Both the position numbers and the translations under genes were made by a program. This document shows, piece after piece, positions 6,896 through 14,157 of a stretch of DNA of 14,906 nt. How positions within the stretch are numbered: position 1 is the first letter of the stretch; every line of letters begins with the position of its first letter. The DNA is taken from assembly GCA_009774255.1 (NCBI GenBank), contig VSNK01000131.1:1-14906 (forward strand), given 5' to 3'. The notes under the pieces were generated by a model, which did no database searches, was not told the DNA's origin, and saw only the letters and a list, made by a program, of their open reading frames with translations. The stretch comes from Faecalicatena sp. (GTDB taxonomy: Bacteria > Bacillota > Clostridia > Lachnospirales > Lachnospiraceae).

Positions 6896-8887
6896 CTAAA
6901 TCGAGCGTCCAATCTCAAATCCGTCCCAGACAGCCTGCATGATATTGTTCACCTTTCTGGAATCTCCGATGTTGTATACCGAAATTCCGATCGTTTTCAA
7001 TCCCTCATACAGAGCATTTACCGGGCGGCAGCCTACGGCCATAACGATCGTATCTGCGGAAATCTGCTCTTTTGTCCCCTCTTTTTCGATGACAATTCCA
7101 TCCTTCCTGATCTCCGTAACCTTTGTACTTGTATGGATCTCTACCTGATGGAATTTCAGAAGATCTACCAACATGGACCAGTTCATAAACGGCATGCTTC
7201 CGTGCCCGCCGCCCATGAGTGCGGGCGTGATCTCTACAATCGCCGCCTGCTTTCCATGCTGTGCCAGATGCAGCGCCAGTTCACAGCCGATCAATCCGCC
7301 TCCGATGATCACAACCTTCTCACCGGCCGGAACCTTCTCTGTCAATACATCCTCTGCAAATACCCATGTTCCGTCTCCCGGAAGCTCCAGGCTCACAGGT
7401 GCTCCTCCCGTCGCTGTGACCACGGCCTGCACTCCGCATGCCCGCACATACTCCGGAGTAACCTCTGTATTCAGGCGCACATCCACCCCTGCTTTTTTTA
7501 TCTGCCTTTCGAACCAGGCGATAAGCTGTCGGTCATCCTCCTTAAAGTCCGGTACTGCACCGATATTAAGCACTCCGCCCAGGCGGCCGGATTTTTCTGC
7601 CAGAAGAACCTCATGTCCGCGCTGCTTCAATACTAGAGCACATTCCATGCCGCCGACTCCGCCGCCTGCCACCAGTACCTTTTTCGGCTTTTCCGCAGGA
7701 GTGAGCTTTCGCTCCGCTTCAAATCCGCACTGTGGGTTGACCGCGCAGGAAAGATGGATAAACTTCGCGGTTCGTCCCATACAGCCCATATGACAGCCGA
7801 TACACGGCCGGATGTCTTCCTCTTCTCCGGACGCAAGCTTTTCGGGCAGATACGGGTCTGCCAGAAGAGGACGTCCGAATCCAACCATATCGCAGCTCGT
7901 CCCGATCGCTTCACAGGCCATCTCTGGATCATCCATACGGCCTGCCACCAGTACCGGAACATTTACGTTCTCTTTGATGATCCGTCCGTATTCTCTATAC
8001 ATTCCCCTGGTTCCGAAATATACCGGTGGATGATTCCAGTACCAGGAGTCATAGCACCCCACGTCCACATTGAGGGCATCATACCCTGCTGCTTCCAACA
8101 GTTTCGCAGCCTGGATTCCTTCCTCCAGATCACGGCCCTTTTCTTCGAACTCTTCACCCGGAACTGCCCCCTGAGCGTATCCCTTCATAAAGCTCTTGGG
8201 ACTGAAACGCAGGGATACGGGATAATCCTTTCCGCACACCTGCTTGATCCCCTGTACGATCTCTATGGCAATCCGCAGGCGGTTTTCCAGGCTTCCGCCG
8301 TATTCGTCCGTGCGCTGGTTAAAGAAGCTCATTCCGAACTGATCCAGCAGATATCCCTCATGCACCGCATGGATCTCTATCCCATCGAATCCGGCCTTCT
8401 TGGCAATGGCGGCCGATTTTACAAAGTTTCCAATGAGGTTCTTGATCTCTTCTGTTGTCATGGCACGGTGCTCGATCCTGGGGTCGAACCGGTTCTTTGC
8501 CGGCGACGGCGCAATCTGCTTAGATGTAGCCCCCGGAAATGCAGAACGCCCAAGCCCTCCCGTAAGCTGCAGGAAAAACTTCGCGCCAAAGGCGTGTACA
8601 CTTTCTACCATATCTAAGGCAGACTGGGTAAATACGATCGGATTGCAGGTGGGACAAGGCAACCCTCCTCTTAGGATCTCATTGTAATCCACATTGATGG
8701 TTCCTGTCATGATGAGGCCCGTGCCGCCCCTTGCCCGTTCGATGTAGTACTCCTGCCCTGCCTGGGTAAATGCCCCGTCCTGGGTTGCGAATCCTACCGG
8801 TCCCATGGGTGCCATAAAGATCCTGTTCTTGATCTTCACTTTTCCGATCTCACATGATTCAAATAACTTTGCATACTTGTTAGACAT
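6896..8887 (-). CDS. Enoate reductase-family flavoenzyme (FMN, FAD and [4Fe-4S]; OYE-like)
   Basis: A 663-residue protein with the layout of 2-enoate reductases, 2,4-dienoyl-CoA reductase and the bile-acid enzymes BaiCD/BaiH. Residues 1-350 form an Old Yellow Enzyme TIM barrel: NRIFMAPMG, EIHAVHEGYLLDQF with H173, H176 and Y179, RTDEYGGSLENR, and GFGRPLLADP at the FMN phosphate. A [4Fe-4S] motif C362-x2-C365-x3-C369-x11-C381 follows. Then come two Rossmann segments for FAD and NAD(P)H (VAGGGVGGMECAL about 406; IIGGGLIGCELA about 527). The GCYDSWYWNHPPVYF stretch is nearest, by memory, to enoate/cinnamate reductases such as FldZ rather than to BaiCD. Family members reduce alpha,beta-unsaturated acids or enones with NADH in anaerobes. 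Start ATG 8887 has AAAGGAG 6 nt upstream. It heads an operon with the CoA-transferase. Confidence 0.92.
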   Translation of the reverse strand: MSNKYAKLFESCEIGKVKIKNRIFMAPMGPVGFATQDGAFTQAGQEYYIERARGGTGLIMTGTINVDYNEILRGGLPCPTCNPIVFTQSALDMVESVHAFGAKFFLQLTGGLGRSAFPGATSKQIAPSPAKNRFDPRIEHRAMTTEEIKNLIGNFVKSAAIAKKAGFDGIEIHAVHEGYLLDQFGMSFFNQRTDEYGGSLENRLRIAIEIVQGIKQVCGKDYPVSLRFSPKSFMKGYAQGAVPGEEFEEKGRDLEEGIQAAKLLEAAGYDALNVDVGCYDSWYWNHPPVYFGTRGMYREYGRIIKENVNVPVLVAGRMDDPEMACEAIGTSCDMVGFGRPLLADPYLPEKLASGEEEDIRPCIGCHMGCMGRTAKFIHLSCAVNPQCGFEAERKLTPAEKPKKVLVAGGGVGGMECALVLKQRGHEVLLAEKSGRLGGVLNIGAVPDFKEDDRQLIAWFERQIKKAGVDVRLNTEVTPEYVRACGVQAVVTATGGAPVSLELPGDGTWVFAEDVLTEKVPAGEKVVIIGGGLIGCELALHLAQHGKQAAIVEITPALMGGGHGSMPFMNWSMLVDLLKFHQVEIHTSTKVTEIRKDGIVIEKEGTKEQISADTIVMAVGCRPVNALYEGLKTIGISVYNIGDSRKVNNIMQAVWDGFEIGRSI

Positions 8888-8912
8888 TACATACTCCTTT
8901 CTTTATTTAATA

Positions 8913-8971
8913 GAATTTATTCGCCGAATTTATTCTGTTAATATTGTAAATAATTTGTACATATTTGTCAA
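8913..8971 (-). promoter_or_regulatory. Promoter with tandem operator repeats for the enoate reductase operon
   Basis: On the minus strand TTGACA (8971-8966), a 17-nt spacer and TACAAT (8948-8943) form a near-consensus sigma-A promoter, with a start expected near 8936. Two direct copies of GAATTTATTC (8913-8922 and 8926-8935, 3 bp apart), each itself an imperfect palindrome (GAAT..ATTC), occupy the first transcribed bases. This is a good place for a repressor to act. Confidence 0.7.
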
Positions 8972-9059
8972 TACAGCAAAATTATTTTGTCGAAAAACAG
9001 TTAACTTTCACAAATTTTCTGAAAACTGCAGCAGCCAGCAATAGACAATACAAGAGAAA

Positions 9060-9100
9060 CGAAACTGCCCCACTGCTGCTATAGCAGTGGGGCAGTTTCG
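9060..9100 (-). terminator. Intrinsic terminator of the deaminase/permease operon
   Basis: An 18-bp perfect inverted repeat (arms 9060-9077 and 9083-9100, 5-nt loop), GC-rich in the middle, lies about 90 nt beyond the permease stop codon. The minus-strand product ends GTTTCTCTTG, a weak U-tract. It insulates the purine operon from the reductase operon. Apart from this and the reductase promoter, I see nothing in the 8888-9190 gap. Confidence 0.8.
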
Positions 9101-9190
9101 CAATATGATCTCCATTTTGCCTTTTTATGGATGAAATTCAAATACAGAATACCGCATACAGCGGCACTGGTTGAATCCTGCAACTATGAC

Positions 9191-10570
9191 TTACCCAAGC
9201 ATCGCTTCCTTCGCTTTCGCAATATCACTTTCATCCTTAAGCGGGAACAGGATATTTGCAAAGATTGCCATAATACAGGTTGCCGTGACGGGATCACTGA
9301 AAATGAACTGTAATGCTGCCGGAAGCTGTGCAACTGCCTCCGGATGGCTGGGCACGCCCATACCGAACGCAAATGTCAGCCCCATCACAAGAATATTTCT
9401 TTCGCTGAAGCCTGCCTTGGAGATCATCTTGATCCCGTTGATCAGGATCATACCGAATACGGTAATGATCGCTCCACCGAGTACCGCGTTGGGAATGGCT
9501 GAAAACAAAGCGCCGAGCTTTGGGAAAAATCCGGATATCATCAGGATAAACGCTCCGGTTGCGATACACCATCTGTTTACCACCTTTGTCATAGAGACGA
9601 TACCGGCATTCTGTCCGAAAGCCGTATTTGGCAGCGCGTTAAATATGGCAGCCGTCGTGGAGCCAAGGGCATCCGCGAGAATTGCACCAGAGGTTTCTTT
9701 TTCCGTCGCCTCACGGTCAAATCCTGCAATCGTAATTCCGGAGGTGTTTCCGATAGTTTCCAGCCCGGAGGTTACAAACAGCGCCGCAAAGCTTAAGATC
9801 GCAGGCAGTTGGAATTCCAGATGGAACTGGAAGGGAAGCGGCAGGCCGAACCATTTTGCCTCCGCAATCGGCGCAGTATCTACCATACCTAAGATTGCGG
9901 CCAGAGCATAGCCTGCCACAAGTCCGATCAGGATTGCAGAATTTTTCGCTAGTCCTTTTCCAAAACGCTGGAGCAGAATGACGATGGCAAGCACGAAGAA
10001 TGCCACACCGAGATTCTGCAGAGAACCATAGTCAGCGGCACCGGCACCGCCTGCAAAATAATCTACGCCGATTCCCAGCAGGTTGACCCCGATGGTGACC
10101 AGGGTACAGCCCACCACCAGGGGTGGGAAAAAGCGGCGGATGTATTTGTAAAAGAAACCCATAAACACTTCCACCAGGCTTCCCGCCATACAGCCGCCCA
10201 GCACGGCTCCTATCCCGCCGGCGGCCCCGATGGCCGAGGCTGTGGGGACAAAGGTGAACGAGGTCCCCATTACAATGGGAAGCCTTGCGCCGACCTGGTA
10301 ATTCTTTCCGAGTCTCAAAGGATATAACTGGATAAATGTAGTCAGGCCGGATACAAACATGGCGCACTGCACCATGATGACCGTATCTGCGCCGGACAGG
10401 CCGCAGACGCCCGCGATGATCAGGATGGGCGCCAGGTTGGATGTAAACATAGCAAGTACATGCTGCAGGCCCAGCGGAACCGCGGTAGTAAGCCCAGGCC
10501 TTCCGTCAAGCTGATAGACCATTTCTCGATCTGTTTCTTTTTTGGTTTTCATTTCTTGTATTTCACTCAT
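9191..10570 (-). CDS. NCS2-family nucleobase:cation symporter (purine/xanthine/urate type)
   Basis: A 459-residue membrane protein of the nucleobase-ascorbate transporter (NAT/NCS2) family, with about 12-14 hydrophobic segments. Family marks are LGLQHVLAM in the first helix (Q36-H37), GLETIGNTSG with the substrate-binding glutamate E271, and the NAT signature QNAGIVSMTKVVNR (320-333). The length fits XanP/PbuX/UacT proteins. Members import xanthine, uric acid or guanine/hypoxanthine with protons or sodium. ATG 10570 is preferred, with AAGGAGG 9 nt upstream; a TTG two codons earlier is the alternative. It follows the 8-oxoguanine deaminase-like gene by about 50 nt and precedes a terminator, so it belongs to the riboswitch-led operon and probably transports a purine that is the deaminase substrate or product. 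The exact substrate is inferred from context only. Confidence 0.92.
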   Translation of the reverse strand: MSEIQEMKTKKETDREMVYQLDGRPGLTTAVPLGLQHVLAMFTSNLAPILIIAGVCGLSGADTVIMVQCAMFVSGLTTFIQLYPLRLGKNYQVGARLPIVMGTSFTFVPTASAIGAAGGIGAVLGGCMAGSLVEVFMGFFYKYIRRFFPPLVVGCTLVTIGVNLLGIGVDYFAGGAGAADYGSLQNLGVAFFVLAIVILLQRFGKGLAKNSAILIGLVAGYALAAILGMVDTAPIAEAKWFGLPLPFQFHLEFQLPAILSFAALFVTSGLETIGNTSGITIAGFDREATEKETSGAILADALGSTTAAIFNALPNTAFGQNAGIVSMTKVVNRWCIATGAFILMISGFFPKLGALFSAIPNAVLGGAIITVFGMILINGIKMISKAGFSERNILVMGLTFAFGMGVPSHPEAVAQLPAALQFIFSDPVTATCIMAIFANILFPLKDESDIAKAKEAMLG

Positions 10571-10623
10571 AATCAATATCCTCCTTTTTGAACTGATAAA
10601 AGATGTCTGGCCGAGCCGTTTTA

Positions 10624-11982
10624 TCAGTTCCGGTTCAGGTAATCATTTACGGATTTTCTGCCGATGCGGATTTCTTTTTCTTCATTAATTCCTGTAAGCT
10701 GCCCGTTTTTCACGACAATCCGTCCATTTACAACGGTATAGTCCACGGCACCTTTTATACCAACTGTACCCAGCATGGATTTTACATCCAGGTCGGCGCC
10801 CACCAGTTCCAGACGATTTCTGCGAATCAGGAACAGATCCCCGGCTTTTCCTGTCTCCAGAGAGCCGATATCATCGCGTCCCAGCACCCTTGCACTGCCG
10901 TTGCAGGCAATTTTCAGCATATCGTACCCGCTGGGGGCCTGCTTGCTGGAATTGAGCCGATGCAGAAGGAATGCCATTCGCAGCTCTTCCAGAAGATTGG
11001 AGCCATCGTTGCTTGCGCTTCCGTCCACAGCAAGGCCCACAGGAACTCCATGTTTCAGCATATCCGGGATCCGGCAGATGCCGGAGGACAGCTTCATATT
11101 GGAAATCGGACAGTGCGCGACACCAGTGCCGGTCTCTGCCAGCAGTGCCAGTTCTTCATCATTAAAGTGGATTCCATGGGCATACCAGACATCTTTTCCG
11201 ACCCAATCCATATCCTCCATGTAGGCCAGCGGACGTTTTCCGTACTTTTCCAGTACATAATTTTCTTCATCTATGGTCTCACAAAGATGCGTGTGCAGGC
11301 GGACTCCCAGTTCCCTTGCCAGGATGGCGGATTGCCGGTACAGCTCTTCGCTTGCGCTGAACGGGGAACAGGGCGCCAGCGCCACCATTTCCATGGAAAA
11401 CGGTGCAGGATCATGGTATTTTTCTACCGCATTGCAGGAGTCTCTCAAAATTTCATCTACAGTCTGGACCACACTGTCCGGCGGCAGACCGCCGTCCTTT
11501 TTACTCAGATCCATGCTTCCCCTGGATGCATAGAACCGGATGCCCAGCTCCCTTGCCGCGGCGAACTGGGATTCCAGAAGCGTTCCGGAATTCCCGCCGG
11601 GAAATACATAGTGATGATCAAAGCAGGTCGTACAGCCTGTCCTTAACAGTTCTCCCATCCCTGTCAGGGAGCTGTGGTAAATCACATCGCCGTCCAGATT
11701 TTTCCAGATCTCATAGAGCGTGGTCAGCCAGTCAAACAGCTCCATATTCTGCACTTGGGGTAGATTCCGGCTGAACGTCTGGTAAAGGTGATGGTGTGTG
11801 TTGATCAATCCGGGATAAACGATACAGCCTGCGGCGTCGATAGTCTCATCCGCTTCCTGCGGTTCCCTGCCCATATAGGTGATGACACCGTCGACGATCA
11901 GGATACTGGAATCCTCCAATACGGTATCCTTTGTGTCACATGTCACAATGGCAGAAGCATTTTTTATTAATAAGCTACTCAT
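10624..11982 (-). CDS. 8-oxoguanine deaminase-like amidohydrolase (ATZ/TRZ subfamily)
   Basis: A 452-residue metal-dependent hydrolase of the cytosolic amidohydrolase superfamily. The metal site residues are visible: NTHHH (H63, H65), HTHLCE (H230/H232, E235), YAHGIHF (H269) and AVDGSASND (D320). The segments FDHHYVFPGG (121-130), SRGSMDLSKKDGGLPPDSVVQ (153-173) and AVDGSASNDGSNLLEELRMAF match what I recall of characterised 8-oxoguanine deaminases, which convert 8-oxoguanine to uric acid and ammonia. Guanine- or pterin-type deaminases of the same subfamily are alternatives. Start ATG 11982 has GGAGG 7 nt upstream. It is the first gene of an operon with the NCS2 permease and stands about 450 nt behind a purine riboswitch, which strengthens the purine assignment. 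Confidence 0.88.
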   Translation of the reverse strand: MSSLLIKNASAIVTCDTKDTVLEDSSILIVDGVITYMGREPQEADETIDAAGCIVYPGLINTHHHLYQTFSRNLPQVQNMELFDWLTTLYEIWKNLDGDVIYHSSLTGMGELLRTGCTTCFDHHYVFPGGNSGTLLESQFAAARELGIRFYASRGSMDLSKKDGGLPPDSVVQTVDEILRDSCNAVEKYHDPAPFSMEMVALAPCSPFSASEELYRQSAILARELGVRLHTHLCETIDEENYVLEKYGKRPLAYMEDMDWVGKDVWYAHGIHFNDEELALLAETGTGVAHCPISNMKLSSGICRIPDMLKHGVPVGLAVDGSASNDGSNLLEELRMAFLLHRLNSSKQAPSGYDMLKIACNGSARVLGRDDIGSLETGKAGDLFLIRRNRLELVGADLDVKSMLGTVGIKGAVDYTVVNGRIVVKNGQLTGINEEKEIRIGRKSVNDYLNRN

Positions 11983-12003
11983 AATTCTTCCTCCAAATTT
12001 ATT

Positions 12004-12206
12004 CCCGCGAAGCTTGCTGCGGGGCTTTCATTGAAAAAAATGTGTTTCGTTTTTGCTGTGTGAAATTGAGTTACAGAGTTATACTCACGGCCGATAAAAT
12101 CTGCCGTGAGTATCGCGCCAGCTGCAGCCGCGAAGAGGCAAATTTCCTTATGCGGCTGTGCGCATCATGTTATACTGTACGGCAGATTTATCTGGCGTAC
12201 AGTATA
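12004..12206. repeat. Hairpin-rich leader of the deaminase operon (inverted repeats)
   Basis: The stretch 11983-12428 carries no supported gene but several inverted repeats. They are CCCGC/GCGGG just before the RBS (12004-12023), ATACTCACGGC/GCCGTGAGTAT (12081-12091/12103-12113), CAGCCGC/GCGGCTG (12125-12131/12152-12158), and TATACTGTACG/CGTACAGTATA (12171-12181/12196-12206) enclosing CAGAT-TT-ATCTG. Further left-to-right come CACACC/GGTGTG near 12212-12230 and CGTATCTGT/ACAGATACG (12294-12302/12313-12321). The second and fourth are related to each other in opposite orientation. If the riboswitch serves the deaminase, all of this is transcribed as leader RNA. Confidence 0.6.
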
Positions 12207-12428
12207 CACACCACACCTGGCCAGGGTGTGATATTTGAATGAAATTACATCGGTGTATCACCGGTCAGATAAGCTGCATGAGTGGTATTCGTGCGTATCT
12301 GTAAAAATTGAAACAGATACGTGTGATTATATGTATGATTTACAGAAGCTGCAGTATCCCGCGCGCAGAGGAATATGCATGTGATATGCGTGTCAGATTC
12401 ATCTTTCCATGCCGGCAGTCAAATTTGG

Positions 12429-12507
12429 AAAAAATAAAAACTGCCGTAACAATCAACTAAAAGCCTTCGGTTATCCCAAAGACTTGTAGTCAACTGTTAC
12501 GGCAGTT
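12429..12507 (-). terminator. Riboswitch expression-platform terminator
   Basis: On the minus strand a 13-bp perfect stem, AACTGCCGTAACA (12507-12495) with TGTTACGGCAGTT (12451-12439), encloses a second 10-bp helix. That helix is AAGTCTTTGG/CCGAAGGCTT with a GATAA loop and pairs fully only as RNA of the minus strand, because it uses two G-U pairs. The stem runs into TTTTTATTTTTT (12440-12429). The first arm is the P3 region of the purine aptamer, so terminator and aptamer exclude one another. Confidence 0.85.
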
Positions 12508-12544
12508 GGTAGACACGCTCATCCAATCATGAACTTATACAAGC
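12482..12544 (-). ncRNA. Purine riboswitch aptamer (guanine class, C at position 74)
   Basis: Minus-strand RNA shows the whole purine-riboswitch pattern in order. P1 5' strand GCUUGUA (12544-12538), then UAA, then P2 GUUCAU/AUGAGC closing a loop with GG. Next the J2/3 core GUGUCUACC (12516-12508), P3 AACUG/CAGUU (12507-12503/12496-12492) with loop CCGUAA, and J3/1 GACUAC (12491-12486) leading into P1 3' strand UACAAGU (12488-12482). The C in GAC at the specificity position indicates guanine, hypoxanthine or a related oxopurine rather than adenine. GG of L2 and CC of L3 can make the usual loop-loop pairs. Oddities: both loops look one nucleotide shorter than in the B. subtilis xpt aptamer, and J2/3 has G for the second U. 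It leads, through a terminator, to the 8-oxoguanine deaminase-like operon. Confidence 0.92.
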
Positions 12545-12559
12545 TAATTTCTAAGTGCT

Positions 12560-12588
12560 ATTATAAAGTGATGCAAGAGTGGTGTCAA
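12560..12588 (-). promoter_or_regulatory. Consensus sigma-A promoter of the riboswitch-led operon
   Basis: On the minus strand TTGACA (12588-12583), a spacer of exactly 17 nt and TATAAT (12565-12560) match the consensus at all twelve positions. Transcription should begin near 12553, a few bases before the aptamer P1 helix. Confidence 0.88.
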
Positions 12589-12824
12589 GCCGTTTTGGAA
12601 AATATGTGAAAACTGCCGTAAAACACGAGTGATAAATTGTGCAAATTGTATATGCAATGTAAGAAAAAGATTGAATACGAAAAGAAATATTTGAATACGC
12701 ATACCATTTCCCATTCGTTTTTTGCTCCTTTCGTTATATGATTTCCACCGGCATAACAGGAAAGGATGGAAATTGCACTACCCATCTTTTGAGGTGCTTA
12801 CAATATGTTAGTAAGTTTCCTATT

Positions 12825-12870
12825 AAAAAATCAAAAAACATTCCAAATTCGGAATATTTTTTGATTTTTT
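12825..12870. repeat. AT-rich inverted repeat over the ATPase promoter
   Basis: Arms 12825-12844 and 12851-12870 are complementary at 19 of 20 positions around a 6-nt centre, with runs of A and T and the core ATTCC/GGAAT. The right arm contains the -35 hexamer of the ATPase promoter. It could be an operator or a bidirectional terminator-like structure. Confidence 0.6.
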
Positions 12871-12889
12871 TAATAATTTGTATTATAAT
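12861..12889 (+). promoter_or_regulatory. Promoter of the AAA ATPase gene
   Basis: TTGATT (12861-12866), a 17-nt spacer and TATAAT (12884-12889) lie about 30 nt before the start codon. The -35 box sits inside the AT-rich inverted repeat. In 12622-12824 I see no gene, only AT-rich sequence and the 19-nt repeat at 12783. Confidence 0.7.
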
Positions 12890-12918
12890 GGAGACACTTT
12901 TGAAAGGAGGTGTTCCCA

Positions 12919-14142
12919 TTGATATGGAGAAAAGAATATCTGCATCAACTTGCTCAGTGGAAAGATGAACAGGTCATTAAAGTGGTAACCGGAATCCGCC
13001 GTTGCGGAAAATCTACCCTGCTTATGCAGTATCAGGATGATCTAATGGCATCCGGCATAGACGCAAAACAGATTGTAGCTATCAACTTTGAAGACCTGGA
13101 ATACGAAGAACTATGCGACTATAAAAAACTGTATTCATATATTAAGGAAAGATTGCAGGAAAATAAAATCACCTACATTTTTCTTGACGAAATACAGAAA
13201 GTACCGGGGTTTGAAAAGGTCGTAGACAGCCTGTATATAAGACCCAATACCGATATTTATATCACAGGCTCCAATGCATATATGCTGTCGGGTGATCTCG
13301 CGACGCTTCTGACGGGACGTTATGTAGAAATATCGATACTTCCTTTATCCTTTCAGGAATGTATGGAGCTTAACAGTAAGGACCGTGAAAGTGTTTTCGC
13401 TGATTATATCAGATACGGAGGACTGCCTTTTGTTGTCTCGATGGAAAGAACAGGCAATAAGGTTGATACTTATCTTGAGGGTATCTACAATACGGTGATT
13501 GTCCGGGATATTGAGGACCGCGACCAAAGGCAGGCTGCCAATCGCGATAAGAGAAAGATCAACGATATTGGATTGCTCAAATCCATTGCAAAATATCTTG
13601 CCAGTGTGATTGGCAGTCCGGTTTCCATAAGGGGCATCACAAATTATCTTATATCAGGCGGCAGAAAAATATCTCCCAATACCGTGAATGACTATGTAGA
13701 AGCACTGACAGAGTCATTTGTTTTCTATCCTGCCAAGCGATTTGATATTGTCGGCAAGCAGATTCTGAAAGCACATAAAAAATACTATATGGTTGATCTG
13801 GGCATCCGCAACCATATTCTGCCCAGACAGAACTACGACCTCGGATTTTCGGTGGAGAATATCGTTTTTTTTGAACTGCGGCGGCGTGGATACAAGGTTT
13901 CTATTGGGAAGTTCCAAAATGCGGAGGTTGATTTCGTTGCGCAGAAGCAGGGAATATTGACCTATATACAGGTAACTGCAGATATGACTGCAAAAGAAAC
14001 TTTTGACAGAGAAATGAAGCCGCTCTATGCGATACGGGATAATTACGAAAAGATTGTGTTAACCCTGGATAAGCTGAGTGTCGGTAATTATGACGGAATC
14101 CGAGTGATGAATGTACTCGATTGGCTGTTGTCTGCCGTGTAG
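12919..14142 (+). CDS. AAA ATPase with C-terminal DUF4143-type domain
   Basis: A 407-residue protein. The N-terminal AAA-type ATPase has Walker A GIRRCGKS (25-32), Walker B YIFLDE (D90, E91), a polar sensor motif ITGSNA (115-120) and an arginine in LLTGRY (R134). A winged-helix-like middle (ISPNTVNDYVEALTESFVFY) leads to a C-terminal domain with YMVDLGIRN, ENIVFFELRRRGYKV and AEVDFVAQKQGILTYIQV. That layout resembles the PD-(D/E)XK-like fold of DUF4143 ATPases, although the last motif has IQV-Thr where Lys is usual. The biochemical role of this large family is not established. I chose TTG 12919 because AGGAGG ends 8 nt before it and the product then begins MIWRKEYL, as relatives do; a GTG at 12910 overlaps the RBS. 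It is monocistronic, opposite in strand to everything to its left, and abuts an IS66 remnant. Confidence 0.9.
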   Translation: MIWRKEYLHQLAQWKDEQVIKVVTGIRRCGKSTLLMQYQDDLMASGIDAKQIVAINFEDLEYEELCDYKKLYSYIKERLQENKITYIFLDEIQKVPGFEKVVDSLYIRPNTDIYITGSNAYMLSGDLATLLTGRYVEISILPLSFQECMELNSKDRESVFADYIRYGGLPFVVSMERTGNKVDTYLEGIYNTVIVRDIEDRDQRQAANRDKRKINDIGLLKSIAKYLASVIGSPVSIRGITNYLISGGRKISPNTVNDYVEALTESFVFYPAKRFDIVGKQILKAHKKYYMVDLGIRNHILPRQNYDLGFSVENIVFFELRRRGYKVSIGKFQNAEVDFVAQKQGILTYIQVTADMTAKETFDREMKPLYAIRDNYEKIVLTLDKLSVGNYDGIRVMNVLDWLLSAV

Positions 14143-14157
14143 ACTGCTGCGCGGCGG

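Noticed and set aside
6860..8617. Several long plus-strand reading frames opposite the enoate reductase
   Set aside because: They are shadows of the flavoenzyme; composition is unlike real proteins and no starts are supported.
5206..8887. bai (bile acid 7-dehydroxylation) operon
   Set aside because: Only a BaiCD/BaiH-class flavoenzyme and a CaiB-type protein are present. The flavoenzyme looks closer to enoate reductases, the CoA-transferase is of a different permuted type, and baiB, baiE, baiA and baiG partners are absent.
10603..11646. 347-residue plus-strand reading frame opposite the deaminase
   Set aside because: No RBS or recognisable domain; the minus-strand amidohydrolase with its metal ligands explains this DNA.
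12004..12330. CRISPR-like array
   Set aside because: The repeated units are palindromes of differing sequence without regular direct repeats or spacers, and no cas genes are present.
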